Assembly (NCBI GenBank): GCA_947624215.1
Contig: CANQJJ010000007.1
Span: 1 to 56,630, forward strand
Direction of reading: 5' to 3'
Length of the DNA: 56,630 nt
DNA from: an uncultured Clostridia bacterium
GTDB taxonomy: Bacteria > Bacillota > Clostridia > Christensenellales > Borkfalkiaceae
The notes beneath the pieces were generated by a model, which was given only the letters and a program-made list of their open reading frames with translations, was not told the DNA's origin and ran no database searches. The position numbers were made by a program, and so were the translations under genes. Below are positions 22,770 through 31,507 of this stretch, piece after piece (position 1 is the stretch's first letter; each line of letters opens with the position of its first letter).

Positions 22770-23670
22770 GTTCGTGGCAGAGGGGGGCGAGCGGTGCGAC
22801 GTCTTTCTGAGCGGACAGACCGAACTCACCCGTTCTGCGGTAAAAAAGCTCGCCGACGCGGACATGGTATGGGTCAATGATGTCACAGCCAAGGCGGGGA
22901 CGATGTTGAAGGCGGGGGACAGGGTGGCCGTCTGTATCCCCGATCCCGTGCCGATCGCGGCCGTTCCCGAGGAGATCCCCCTCGATATCGTGTATGAAGA
23001 CGCCGACCTCGCCGTGGTCAACAAGCCGCAGGGCATGACGGTACACGCGGGCGCGGGCAACTACGAGGGCACCCTCGTTAACGCCCTCCTCTTCCGCCTC
23101 TCCTCGCTGAGCGGCATCAACGGAGAGCTCAGGCCGGGCATCGTGCACAGGCTGGATAAGGACACTTCGGGCCTGCTCGTCGTCGCCAAGAACGACATGG
23201 CGCACCTCTCCCTCTCAAAGCAGATCGCCGAGAAGACGGCGCGGCGGGAGTATCTCGCCCTCCTCGAAGGGGTGGTGAAGGAGGACCGCGGCACCGTCGT
23301 CACGCAGATGGGGCGGGACAAAAAAGACAGGCTCAGGCAGGCCGTGCTCCCCGCGGGCGAGGGCAGAAGGGCGGAGACGGAGTTCTTCGTCGAGGAGCGG
23401 TTCAAGAGCAACACGCTCGTGCGGTTTTCTTTGAAGACGGGCCGCACGCACCAGATCCGCGTGCACGCGAAATACATGGGGCACCCCGTGGTGGGGGACC
23501 CGCTCTATGGCTACAAGAACCAACGGTTTGCGCTCGACGGCCAGCTTCTGCACGCCTTCCGCCTCACGTTCGATCACCCGCGCACGGGGGAGGAGATGAC
23601 ATTCGAGGCACCCATGCCCGAATACTTCACGCGCATTCTCAATATTGTGAGAAATGAAAGCTCAACCTGA
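22756..23670 (+). CDS. rluD: RluA-family 23S rRNA pseudouridine synthase
   Basis: 304 residues. An N-terminal S4 RNA-binding domain (about 12-60) precedes the synthase domain. The catalytic motif GIVHRLDKDTSGLLVVAKND (128-147, Asp134) is intact, with the later GRTHQIRVHAKYMGHPVVGD. The lspA-rluD order is the same as in Bacillus (ylyB). It overlaps lspA by 14 bases. An exact dispersed 8-mer at 22860 encodes ADMVWV between the two domains. The exact target uridines cannot be told from sequence. Confidence 0.93.
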   Translation: MQRREFVAEGGERCDVFLSGQTELTRSAVKKLADADMVWVNDVTAKAGTMLKAGDRVAVCIPDPVPIAAVPEEIPLDIVYEDADLAVVNKPQGMTVHAGAGNYEGTLVNALLFRLSSLSGINGELRPGIVHRLDKDTSGLLVVAKNDMAHLSLSKQIAEKTARREYLALLEGVVKEDRGTVVTQMGRDKKDRLRQAVLPAGEGRRAETEFFVEERFKSNTLVRFSLKTGRTHQIRVHAKYMGHPVVGDPLYGYKNQRFALDGQLLHAFRLTFDHPRTGEEMTFEAPMPEYFTRILNIVRNESST

Positions 23671-24144
23671 ACGGAGCATCCCCTCGTCGCCCCTGAAAGG
23701 GGAGCTGTCACGCGCCCTTGTGTGACAGATGGGTTTCAAACGCGCCCAAGCCCAATTAAAGCGTCATTCTGCCCGACCGAGGTTTCTGATTGCGCTACTA
23801 AGGTCGACACGAGCGCGTAGCGCGAAGTAGCCGAAAGCTCAATCAAAGCGTCATTCTGAGCCGTAACGGTTTGTATTAGAGCGAACTGCCCATCCGCGAA
23901 GAATCTTGCTACGACCAAGCCCGTGTGAGCGACCCCTTGCCTTCCCTTTTGGGGAAGGTGCCCGTAGGGCGGATGAGGAGAAACACTTTCGGCGCACAAG
24001 GGCAGTGCGCCACTTTCCCTTACAGGGACAGCAAGGGGGGCGTTTCCCATAGCACGGGCTGCGCCGCAGTGCATGGTGGGCCGCAGTGCATGGTGGGCCG
24101 CCGCGGAAAAATATGCAAGAATGCGGTTTTGCCGCACTTTTTTC
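23671..24144. repeat. Gene-free mosaic of dispersed repeats
   Basis: No gene is seen. In order: R7 (about 23760-23920, with a core GCGTCATTCTG and the end CCGCGAAGAATCTT); R2 (about 23938-23981); R3 (about 23988-24040, core CACAAGGGCAGTGCGCCACT); then a 17-bp exact tandem repeat CCGCAGTGCATGGTGGG at 24064-24080 and 24081-24097. Confidence 0.8.
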
Positions 24145-24173
24145 TTTACAATTGCAAAAAAATCCTCTATAAT
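24145..24173 (+). promoter_or_regulatory. der promoter giving a probably leaderless mRNA
   Basis: TTTACA (24145-24150), a 17-base spacer and a perfect TATAAT (24168-24173). The der ATG begins only 9 bases after the -10 box, with no ribosome site between, so transcription should start at or next to the start codon. Confidence 0.75.
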
Positions 24174-24182
24174 GGTAACGTT

Positions 24183-25496
24183 ATGATACCCGTAATCGCC
24201 ATTGTCGGCCGTCCCAATGTGGGCAAGAGCACCTTCTTCAACAAGGTCGCGGACCGCAAAATTTCCATCACCGAGAACAGGCCCGGCGTCACGAGAGACC
24301 GCATCACCGCAGACTGCGAGTGGCGCGGCAAGCCCTTCACCCTCATCGACACGGGCGGCCTCGAAGTCAAGAGCGACGACACCATGTGGCGCCAGATCGC
24401 CGTGCAGGCGTCGCTCGCCATCGACACCGCCGACGTCATCCTCTTCTTCACCGACGGCCGTGAGGGGCTGACCTCCTCCGACTATGACGTCGCCGAGCTT
24501 CTCCGCCGCAGCAAGAAGTCCGTCGTCCTCGTCGTCAACAAGGTGGACGACTACTCTCCCGACAAAGTTTTTGAATTCTACTCCCTCGGACTGGGCGAGC
24601 CGTACGCCGTCTCCTCCGAGCATTCGCGCGGCATCGGAGATGTGCTCGACGCGGCCGTTTCCCTCTTTCCGAAGGGGGAGACCGCAGACATGGGTAGCCT
24701 CAAAATTGCCGTGGTCGGCAAACCCAATGCGGGTAAGTCCTCCATCGTCAACCGCCTTCTCGGGCAGGAGCGCACCATCGTCACGCCCATTGCGGGCACC
24801 ACGCGCGACGCCGTAGACACCCGCTTCGAGGTCGGCGGCAAGAGCTATACCATCATCGACACGGCGGGCATCCGCAGAAAGCGCTCGGTCGAGGACGACG
24901 TGGAGTATTATTCCGTGCTCCGCGCCTTCGACGCCGTGCGGCGGGCGGACGTCTGCCTTCTCGTCGTGGACGCGCAGGAGGGGCTCACCGAGCAGGACGT
25001 GCGCATCATCGGCTATGTCCACGAACAGGGCAAGCCCTCCGTCGTCGTCATGAATAAGTGGGACACCGTGGAGAAGGACACGAACACCATCCTCACCTTC
25101 GAGAAGAAGCTCAAAGAGGACCTCAAATTCATGGGCTACTTCAAGTCCGTCTACATCTCGGCCAAGACGGGGCAGCGCGTCGACAGGCTTCTCCCCCTCG
25201 CCGAGGAGGTGTATGCCCACGCAAGTTTCCGCGTCCCCACGGGCGCGCTCAACGACCTGCTCATCGACGCCATGCGCGTCTCGGAGCCGCCGAGCTACAA
25301 CGGCAAGCGCATGAAGATGTATTATGCCTCCCAGCCCGCCGTCTGCCCGCCCACCTTCGTGTTGATGGTCAACGACGACAAACTTCTGCACTTTTCCTAT
25401 GAGCGCTACCTCGAAAACGTCATCCGCGGCGCCTACGACTTTTCGGGCACGCCCATCCGCATCACCGTGCGCTCCAAAAAGGAGAACGAACAATGA
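24183..25496 (+). CDS. der: Ribosome-assembly GTPase Der (EngA)
   Basis: 437 residues. Two tandem G domains and a C-terminal KH-like domain, which bind the maturing 50S subunit. G domain 1 has VGRPNVGKST (8-17), DTGG and NKVDD. G domain 2 (from about 178) has VGKPNAGKSS, DTAGIRRKRS and NKWD. The end NVIRGAYDFSGTPIRITVRS is typical. The start at 24183 matches the family; the open frame extends upstream only through repeat sequence. It is coupled to plsY by ATGA overlap. AGACATGGGTAG (24687-24698), a variant of the dispersed motif, lies at the linker between the G domains. Confidence 0.97.
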   Translation: MIPVIAIVGRPNVGKSTFFNKVADRKISITENRPGVTRDRITADCEWRGKPFTLIDTGGLEVKSDDTMWRQIAVQASLAIDTADVILFFTDGREGLTSSDYDVAELLRRSKKSVVLVVNKVDDYSPDKVFEFYSLGLGEPYAVSSEHSRGIGDVLDAAVSLFPKGETADMGSLKIAVVGKPNAGKSSIVNRLLGQERTIVTPIAGTTRDAVDTRFEVGGKSYTIIDTAGIRRKRSVEDDVEYYSVLRAFDAVRRADVCLLVVDAQEGLTEQDVRIIGYVHEQGKPSVVVMNKWDTVEKDTNTILTFEKKLKEDLKFMGYFKSVYISAKTGQRVDRLLPLAEEVYAHASFRVPTGALNDLLIDAMRVSEPPSYNGKRMKMYYASQPAVCPPTFVLMVNDDKLLHFSYERYLENVIRGAYDFSGTPIRITVRSKKENEQ

Positions 25497-26233
25497 AATC
25501 TCTCTCCTTCTCCGAGCTGTGGTATTGGTTTTTGCTCATGGCGGCCGTGTGCTACCTCATCGGCTGTTTCAACTTTGCCGTGCTCATCGCGAGGTTCAAG
25601 CACAAAGACGTCCACAAGATCGGGAGCGGCAACCCGGGGACGATGAACATCAGCCGTGAGTTCGGGCTCAAAGTGGGGCTGCTCAATTTCCTGCTCGACG
25701 CGTGCAAGGGGGGCGTCCCCGCCGTCATCAGTTACTTCATCTTCCGCGGCTACGTCTTTGCGGGCACGGAGGTCGTCATTTCAGACTTCACCCGCTACTT
25801 CTGCGGCGTGTTCGTCATCATCGGCCACATCTGGCCCGTGACGATGAAGTTCAAGGGAGGGAAGGGCATTGCCTCTACGCTCGGGCTCTTCTGGTTTTGC
25901 ATGTCGTGCGAGAGCCCGTGGTACATCCTCATCTGCCTCGTCGTTCTGCTTTTCGGCATCGTGGGATTCATTGCCCTCACCGAACTCGGCTCGATGGGCT
26001 CCCTGCTCGGGGTGACGGGCTTCTCCGTGTGGCAGGGCATCATCTTCTACCTCCGCTATGCGACCTGCCTCGCGAACGTGTGGACGGTCATGTGTTTTAT
26101 GATGCTTCTCGCGCTCAACGTCCTCACATGGATGGCCCACAGAAAGAACCTCGTGCGCCTCTTTGCGGGCGAAGAACACCGCACTTCGGTGAGGAAACTC
26201 TCCCACGGCAAGCGCGGCATGAAAAATATGTAA
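25493..26233 (+). CDS. plsY: Glycerol-3-phosphate acyltransferase PlsY
   Basis: 246 residues. It transfers an acyl group from acyl-phosphate to glycerol-3-phosphate, the first step of phospholipid synthesis. The conserved loops are present: GSGNPGTMN (44-52), the DACKGG segment with the family's D.xKG motif, and MKFKGGKGIASTLG (about 115-128). There are five to seven membrane helices. It is about 40 residues longer than usual because of a longer middle part and a basic C-terminal tail (AHRKNLVRLFAGEEHRTSVR). It overlaps der by 4 bases and ends in a strong terminator. Confidence 0.93.
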   Translation: MKSLSFSELWYWFLLMAAVCYLIGCFNFAVLIARFKHKDVHKIGSGNPGTMNISREFGLKVGLLNFLLDACKGGVPAVISYFIFRGYVFAGTEVVISDFTRYFCGVFVIIGHIWPVTMKFKGGKGIASTLGLFWFCMSCESPWYILICLVVLLFGIVGFIALTELGSMGSLLGVTGFSVWQGIIFYLRYATCLANVWTVMCFMMLLALNVLTWMAHRKNLVRLFAGEEHRTSVRKLSHGKRGMKNM

Positions 26234-26247
26234 AATTGAAAACCAAC

Positions 26248-26282
26248 CCCCCATACCGCAGACATGGTATGGGGGAATTTTA
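26248..26282 (+). terminator. Terminator of der-plsY built around the dispersed motif
   Basis: CCCCCATACC and GGTATGGGGG form a perfect 10-bp stem with the loop GCAGACAT, followed by AATTTTAT. The loop and 3' arm spell AGACATGGTATGG, a copy of the dispersed motif. Here the motif is part of a terminator. Confidence 0.85.
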
Positions 26283-26303
26283 TCTGAATGGGGGAAAGTA
26301 ACG

Positions 26304-27104
26304 ATGAAATATACCTTGCTCACGGGAGCGTGCGGCGGGCTGGGGAGCGCCTTTTCGGAGCTGCTTGCCGCGCGGGGGGAGCCCCTTTTGCTTACGGGGA
26401 CGGACGAAGAAAGGCTGCAAAGGAGGCGGGAGGAACTTGAAAAGCGCTATCCCGCACTGCCCGTGGAAACTTACGTGTGCGATCTGCGCAGGGAGGAGGC
26501 GCGGCAGGCGCTCTTTGAATTTTGCGACGGAAAGGGCATGCGCTTCGGGCGGCTCGTCTATGTCGCGGGCGTGGACACGCAGATGGGCTTTGAAAAATAC
26601 GACGAGGCACGCATCATCACGCAGGCGCGGGTCAACTTGGAGGGGGCGGTCTCCCTCATGCGCGGCGTGCTCGGACGGTGCGATTTGGACGGGACAGCGG
26701 AAATTTTGGCCGTCGGGAGCATGTCGGCCTCCTCGCCCATGCCCTATTTTGCGCTGTACAGCGCCACGAAAAAGGGGCTGGAATACTTCTGCGCGGGGCT
26801 GAGGGAGGAACTGCGGGGGCGGGCCAAGGTGACCTGCGTGCTGCCCGGGAGCATCCCGACGCGGGAGGACATCGTGGAGAACATCGAGACGCACGGCCTC
26901 TTCGGGAAACTTTCCAAGAAACAGCCCGAAGAAGTCGCCCGTCTCTCCCTTGCCGCGGTGGCGAAAAACAGGCGCAAAGCCGTCATCGGATTTTGGAACA
27001 AAGTGTTATATGTGACGACGTCTGTGATACCCATGTCCGCAAAGCTGCGTTTCATCCGCAAAAAATGGAGCAAGACGGAGAAGGACTTTTACGGCGGGAA
27101 ATAG
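26304..27104 (+). CDS. Short-chain dehydrogenase/reductase
   Basis: 266 residues, classical SDR fold for NAD(P)-dependent oxidation or reduction of a small molecule or lipid. The cofactor loop LLTGACGGLGSAFSELLA is at 5-22. A catalytic Ser is in VGSMSASSPMPYFALYSATK, where Tyr and Lys form YxxxK (about 151-155). LPGSIPTRE follows. The C-terminal TTSVIPMSAKLRFIRKKWSK is basic and hydrophobic, perhaps a membrane contact. The substrate is unknown. It stands alone between the der-plsY terminator and a repeat region. A motif copy (ACCCATGTCCGC) is at 27030-27041. Confidence 0.88.
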   Translation: MKYTLLTGACGGLGSAFSELLAARGEPLLLTGTDEERLQRRREELEKRYPALPVETYVCDLRREEARQALFEFCDGKGMRFGRLVYVAGVDTQMGFEKYDEARIITQARVNLEGAVSLMRGVLGRCDLDGTAEILAVGSMSASSPMPYFALYSATKKGLEYFCAGLREELRGRAKVTCVLPGSIPTREDIVENIETHGLFGKLSKKQPEEVARLSLAAVAKNRRKAVIGFWNKVLYVTTSVIPMSAKLRFIRKKWSKTEKDFYGGK

Positions 27105-28042
27105 GGATAGAGTGGGCGTTCGAGCCCGTGCGAACGACCCTTGGCGCCCCTGTAAGGGGAGCTCCGCCGATGCCCTTTCGGCGGTGAGGGGTTTCGATTG
27201 ACGACCGAGCTCAATCAAAGCGTCATTCTGCCCGCCCAACCTCAATCAAAGCGTCATTCTGCCCGACCGAGGCTTCTGATTGCGCTACTAAGGTCGACAC
27301 GAGCGCGTAGCGCGAAGTAGCCGAAAGGGTTTGCATGAGAGCGAACTGCCCATCCGCGAAGAATCTTGTAACGCCCAAGCCTGTGTGAACGATTAAGGCA
27401 TTCCAATTACGTCATGCTGAGCAAGGTCGAAGCATCACCTTATTAAGACTGCGGTGACCCTTCAACTACGTTCAGGGTGACGTAATAAAACACTTGGTCT
27501 GTTTTCCAAACAGTCGGACTTCGTTCTCCGGGATCCTTCGGGGACAGCCGCGTCGGACTTCGTATCATCACAACGGCTCAGGATGACGCGCTTACCCCCT
27601 CCTTGGGGAGGGGGTAGGGGAGTGGGGACTATGATTTTCCTTCCTTATAAAACTCGATCGCCGTTCCCTATAAAAAGCGGAAGGAACAGTTGTATTCCCC
27701 ACCTCAGTCACTTATGTGACAGCTCCTCCCCAAGGAGGAGCTTTTCGTCGGACTTCGTACTTCGGGATCCTTCGGGGACAGCCGCGTCGAACTTCGTTCC
27801 ATCATTGCGGCTCAGGATGACGCGCTTACCACCACTGCGGACTGCGTATGAGGGGATACACTCAGCCCCTTAGGGGGCTTCGGTATGACAGCGTAGACCT
27901 AAGTCTCCCTCGGTATGAGGTTTGAAACTCTTTCGGCGCACAAGGGCAGTGCGCCACTTTCCCTTACAGGGACAGCAAGAGCGGCGGATAATCTTAGCGC
28001 CTTTCTATCAGCATATCAAATGAGGAGCACCGTTGGCGCCCC
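27105..28042. repeat. Gene-free mosaic of dispersed repeats (0.9 kb)
   Basis: No gene is seen. Elements in order: R1 reversed (27136-27200), R7 twice (about 27215-27370, the first truncated), R4 complete (27411-27490), R6 reversed (27525-27590), the GGGGAGGGGG element (27593-27628), R5 reversed (27680-27745), R6 reversed again (27760-27830), R3 (27927-27980). Short frames here such as one reading RDPSGTAASNFVPSLRL are translations of R6. Confidence 0.8.
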
Positions 28043-28543
28043 TCATTTTTTCTTCTTGAATTCCTCCTCTTCTTCGGCGGTGGAGAAGGTGAACCCGATG
28101 CGCGGGTTGCGCTCGGTGAGTGCCCGCACGAATTCGTCCGCCTGCTCCTCTGCGACCGTGACGGCGATGTGGTCGGTGTGGAAGTCGTCAAAGTAGACGG
28201 CGAGCTTTTTCGCGCCGCGGAAGAGATGCACGGAGTAGATCTTTTCCAGCTCGAAGCGCTGCTTGATGAAGCCGAACTGCACTGTAAGCGTCTTGTCGGT
28301 GAGGGTGTAGCGCGAGCGGACGAGCATGCTCAGGATGAACGCGGAGAGGGTGAGGCTTGCGCCGTACCACAGCACGAATTTGAGCCACTCATAGGGGGAG
28401 GCGAGGTCGCCCGTCTGCACAAAGCCGACGAATTGCCACGTCGAAAAGACGATGCTCGCCACCGAGAGCAGGGCGCCCGCCACGCAGAGCGCGATGATGA
28501 GCGGGGACATGCGGTAGGGGAAATGCACAGGAGTCGTTTGCAT
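28043..28543 (-). CDS. YcxB-like membrane protein
   Basis: 166 residues. Two membrane helices lie near the N-terminus (SPLIIALCVAGALLSVASIV and about 57-77), followed by a cytosolic PH-like beta domain: RSRYTLTDKTLTVQFGFIKQ, FELEKIYSVHLFRGAKKLAV. The topology suits the YcxB/bacterial PH families, whose function is unknown. ATG 28543 follows its -10 box by 6 bases with no ribosome site, so this mRNA is probably leaderless. It is divergent from the aconitase-like gene, with about 115 bp between them. Confidence 0.7.
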   Translation of the reverse strand: MQTTPVHFPYRMSPLIIALCVAGALLSVASIVFSTWQFVGFVQTGDLASPYEWLKFVLWYGASLTLSAFILSMLVRSRYTLTDKTLTVQFGFIKQRFELEKIYSVHLFRGAKKLAVYFDDFHTDHIAVTVAEEQADEFVRALTERNPRIGFTFSTAEEEEEFKKKK

Positions 28544-28549
28544 AATTTT

Positions 28550-28578
28550 ATTGTAGCGCATTCTTCGCGGAAAAGCAA
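28550..28578 (-). promoter_or_regulatory. Promoter giving a probably leaderless mRNA
   Basis: On the minus strand, TTGCTT (28578-28573), a 17-base spacer and TACAAT (28555-28550), then AAAATT and the ATG of the YcxB-like gene. Confidence 0.65.
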
Positions 28579-28608
28579 TAAATTTTTCATGATATTTGCC
28601 CGCAGGCC

Positions 28609-28637
28609 TTGAAATTTCCGTCAGAAAATGGTATGAT
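28609..28637 (+). promoter_or_regulatory. Promoter of the aconitase-like/macrodomain operon
   Basis: TTGAAA (28609-28614), a 17-base spacer and TATGAT (28632-28637). GGGAG follows and ATG is at 28658. Confidence 0.75.
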
Positions 28638-28657
28638 AGATAGGGAGTGAAAATGAT

Positions 28658-30496
28658 ATGGTCAAGATAATCCGCGAAGGCGCCTACTATCAGGAAGGGC
28701 GCATCATGAAGGAATCACAGTCTCACATCACGCTGGACAGGAAGGCGCTCGCCGTCAAAAATACCATTTCGCACGCGATCGTCTCCGCCCACAATGAAGC
28801 GACGCGTCTGGATCCCGCCCTCCGCTTCGACGTCGTCGTCTGCGATCCCGCCTGTTTTGCAGACGTCATCCGTGCCGCAGAGGCGGCGAAAATCGGCGAA
28901 TTCCCCGTTCCCTGCATCGCGGTGGACGAAAAGGGGGAGGCGGAGGCACTCGGCGTCAGCGCGGCAAAGCGGTTCGGCGGCGTATACGTCCCCAAGGACA
29001 CTTTTTCCGCGGGGGAATACGTCCGCACGTCCGTTGCCATGACGAACGATCTCATTCTCTCTTCCTTCCCGCTCAGCGTGGGCGCCATCGGTGCGATGGC
29101 CATGCGCGGCGGCGGTGGAGAGATCCTCGACGTCCTCTTCTCCGAGCGGGTGGAGACGGAGCGGCCCGAAGTCGTGGCCGTATATCTGAAAGGCAAGCTC
29201 CACCAGGGGGTGGGGCCCGTCGACGTCGCCCTCGCCGTGAAACGCGCCTCCGACAGCGCCTGCAGTTTCATGAGCGGGCGCATCCTCGAATTCATCGGCC
29301 CCGGGATCGCGCGCCTCACACAGGAGACGAGAAACGCGATTGACACGTGCTTTGCGGACATGGGGTGCCTTGCCACCGTCTGGGAGACGGACGACAGGAC
29401 GGATGAATACTTCCGCACGGTGGGGCGGACCGACGCCTTCTACCGCCTTTCCCCCAAACAGCCCGCCTACTACGACGGGGCCATCCTCGTCGACCTCGGC
29501 ACCGTGGAACCCATGATCGGGCTCGGCGGCACCGTGCTCTCCGTCCGCGAACTTTTGGACGAACCCAAGGAGCTGTTCGCGCGGGCGACCGTGCACGGGG
29601 AACTGCCCGGGCTGAAACTCGTCGGCAAGACCTTCCCCGTCGGGGGCGTCGAGCTGCGCGGGCAGGGGGACTACGAGACGCTTGCGCGCATGGCAGAGTT
29701 TTTGCGGGGCAAGAAGGCGGCGCCCGTCTCCGTGCATCCCGATTCCGAACCCGTACGGCGTGCGCTCGAACGCGGCGGGTATCTCGAAGTGTTCTCCTCG
29801 TGCGATGCGGAGGCGCTCGTCGTCGGAGAGGCCGTCCTCATGGACGCCTGCACGGCCGCGGCGACCGCGATCGCGGGCAAACTCAGCACGGCCATCGACG
29901 CGGAATACCCCCGCCGCGTCAGAAAATACCGCCACAACGCGCGCCAGACGGAGAAGAAGATCTCCGACTTCACGGGCTCGCCCAAGAAGGTCAAGCTCGA
30001 TTGGGGAGACGGAGACCCTGCGCCCATGTGCGGCCCTCTTCCCAACGCTCTGCTTCTGAAAGTCGTTCTCTCCGGGGATACTCCCTTTGCGGAGGCCTCC
30101 GACGTCATCCGCGAACACGGCCTTCCCATGGGGACGACGTGCGGCAAGCTCATGGTTTACAGCGACCTTCCGCGCTACGACGACGACTTCCGCGCCGCCC
30201 TCTCCCTCCGTGCCCGCGGCGTGCTCGCAGTGCTTTCCAAGGAATACGGAAACATGCTTTCCGCGTGCATAGATTGGGGCATGGTACCCTTCGTTTCCGT
30301 CAAGGCCGAGCAGATCAAGGAGGGATACCTCTATGTGAACGGCCTGCGCGCCGCCGTCGAACAGGGGACGCCGATCGAGGCAAAATTCCTCGGCACGGAG
30401 AAGACGCTCACCTTGGAGTTGCCCGTCATGCCCGAAGTCGCACACGCATGGCTCATCCTCGGCGGCAGGATCCGCGCAAGAGGAGGGGAGCAGTGA
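28658..30496 (+). CDS. Degenerate aconitase-family hydratase lacking Fe-S ligands
   Basis: 612 residues. It is related to YbhJ-type aconitase-family hydratases (usually 750-760): GVYVPKDTFSAGEYVRTSVA, GAIGAMAMRGGGGEIL, GVGPVDVALA, FIGPGIARLTQETRNAIDTC, WETDDRTDEYF, MDACTAAATAIAGKL and PNALLLKVV all align. The differences lie in the active site. The substrate motif GSDSHT is replaced by SSFPLS. The Cys-bearing stretches that hold the 4Fe-4S cluster (one before PVSVHPDSEPV, and the CGPC loop after YLEVF) are deleted. A dehydratase reaction is therefore unlikely; a binding or regulatory role is possible. It is translationally coupled to a macrodomain gene. Confidence 0.8.
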   Translation: MVKIIREGAYYQEGRIMKESQSHITLDRKALAVKNTISHAIVSAHNEATRLDPALRFDVVVCDPACFADVIRAAEAAKIGEFPVPCIAVDEKGEAEALGVSAAKRFGGVYVPKDTFSAGEYVRTSVAMTNDLILSSFPLSVGAIGAMAMRGGGGEILDVLFSERVETERPEVVAVYLKGKLHQGVGPVDVALAVKRASDSACSFMSGRILEFIGPGIARLTQETRNAIDTCFADMGCLATVWETDDRTDEYFRTVGRTDAFYRLSPKQPAYYDGAILVDLGTVEPMIGLGGTVLSVRELLDEPKELFARATVHGELPGLKLVGKTFPVGGVELRGQGDYETLARMAEFLRGKKAAPVSVHPDSEPVRRALERGGYLEVFSSCDAEALVVGEAVLMDACTAAATAIAGKLSTAIDAEYPRRVRKYRHNARQTEKKISDFTGSPKKVKLDWGDGDPAPMCGPLPNALLLKVVLSGDTPFAEASDVIREHGLPMGTTCGKLMVYSDLPRYDDDFRAALSLRARGVLAVLSKEYGNMLSACIDWGMVPFVSVKAEQIKEGYLYVNGLRAAVEQGTPIEAKFLGTEKTLTLELPVMPEVAHAWLILGGRIRARGGEQ

Positions 30497-31338
30497 GCCT
30501 CGAAGAGTACCGCTCCGTCATCGACCTCTCGCCCTATCCCCGTCCCCAACCGCTCTCCGCAGAGGAGAAGGAGGCTGCCTGCGACAGGCTTCTCCGCTTT
30601 CTCATGCGCGAGCGCGGGCTCATCGCCGCCTTTTCCTCCGGCTATGAGAAGAAGCGCGCCCTCGTGCGTTCACAGATGAACGTCCGTCCTGCCCTCCCCG
30701 TCCCCGCAGACATTTTGGCCACGCAAGACGGCCTCTTCTGGACGGAGAGTTTGGAGCGCGGCATCGTGCACGCAGACGATCTGCCCGCCGACAAATACGG
30801 CATCGCCCTCCGCGAGGGGGACATCACCTGCCTCGACGCGGACGCCATCGTCAATGCGGGCAATAAGTCCCTGCTCGGCTGTTTCCTGCCCGGGCACAAC
30901 TGCATCGACAACATCATCCACTCCGCCGCAGGCATGCAGCTCCGCGCCGACTGCCAGCGCATCATCTCGGCCATCGGCCACGAGGAGGAGAACGGCAACG
31001 CCCGCATCACCCGCGCCTACGATCTCCCCGCCCGCTACGTCATCCACACGGTGGGGCCCATGGTGGGGCGCAACGTCACCGAGCAGGAGCGCGCAGACCT
31101 CAGGGGGTGCTATCTCGCCTCCCTCGACCTCGCCGCGGAGATGGGCCTGAAAAGCATCGCCTTTTGCTGCGTGGGGACGGGCGTCTTCAACTTTCCCGCC
31201 GATGAAGCGGCCGAGATCGCGACGGGCACCGTGCTCAAATGGAAACTGAGGAACCCCGGCTACCCCCTCAAGGTCATCTTCGATACCTTCCGCCCCCGCG
31301 ACACGCAGATCTACCGCACCATCCTCGGCATGATGTGA
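30493..31338 (+). CDS. Zinc-dependent macrodomain protein-ADP-ribose hydrolase
   Basis: 281 residues from GTG 30493. The stop of the preceding gene overlaps it as GTGA, and AGGAGGGGAG precedes it. A helical N-terminal domain (about 1-110) is followed by the macrodomain: REGDITCLDADAIVNAGNKS, then LLGCFLPGHNCIDNIIHSAA, whose Cys-His-Cys set binds the catalytic zinc of SauMacro-type enzymes. KSIAFCCVGTGVFNFP is the phosphate loop. These hydrolases remove ADP-ribose from proteins. The usual lipoylated GcvH-L, SirTM and LplA partners are absent here; the partner is the degenerate aconitase-like protein. Confidence 0.92.
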   Translation: MSLEEYRSVIDLSPYPRPQPLSAEEKEAACDRLLRFLMRERGLIAAFSSGYEKKRALVRSQMNVRPALPVPADILATQDGLFWTESLERGIVHADDLPADKYGIALREGDITCLDADAIVNAGNKSLLGCFLPGHNCIDNIIHSAAGMQLRADCQRIISAIGHEEENGNARITRAYDLPARYVIHTVGPMVGRNVTEQERADLRGCYLASLDLAAEMGLKSIAFCCVGTGVFNFPADEAAEIATGTVLKWKLRNPGYPLKVIFDTFRPRDTQIYRTILGMM

Positions 31339-31341
31339 CCC

Positions 31342-31400
31342 TCGGACACGGTATGGCCGTAATCTGGCACGGGGTAGATACCCTCGGACATGGTATGGGG
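31342..31400 (+). other. Two tandem copies of the dispersed motif between genes
   Basis: CCTCGGACACGGTATGG and CCCTCGGACATGGTATGG lie 44 bases apart in the same orientation between the macrodomain gene and lemA. The second shares TACCCTCGGACATGGTA with the copy inside glpK. Confidence 0.75.
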
Positions 31401-31450
31401 TAACACGGCGATGCGGCGGCTGAGCTGCCCTGATTTTCGGACCGCTCTGT

Positions 31451-31479
31451 TTGAAACCGCGCCGACTGTGGTATATATC
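31451..31479 (+). promoter_or_regulatory. Putative lemA promoter
   Basis: TTGAAA (31451-31456) and TATATC (31474-31479) are 17 bases apart; a TATATA at 31472 is an alternative with a 15-base spacer. lemA starts at 31508 after an AAGGAG site. Confidence 0.55.
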
Positions 31480-31507
31480 AAAAAATCCCTTTATAAGGAG
31501 AAATGAA

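Noticed and set aside
23736..25493. A 585-codon minus-strand frame opposite der
   Set aside because: It runs through intergenic repeats and the complement of der; no domain is visible.
27583..28196. Small open frames in the repeat block
   Set aside because: They are translations of dispersed repeats R6, R5 and R3, and the same peptides appear at other copies out of any gene context.
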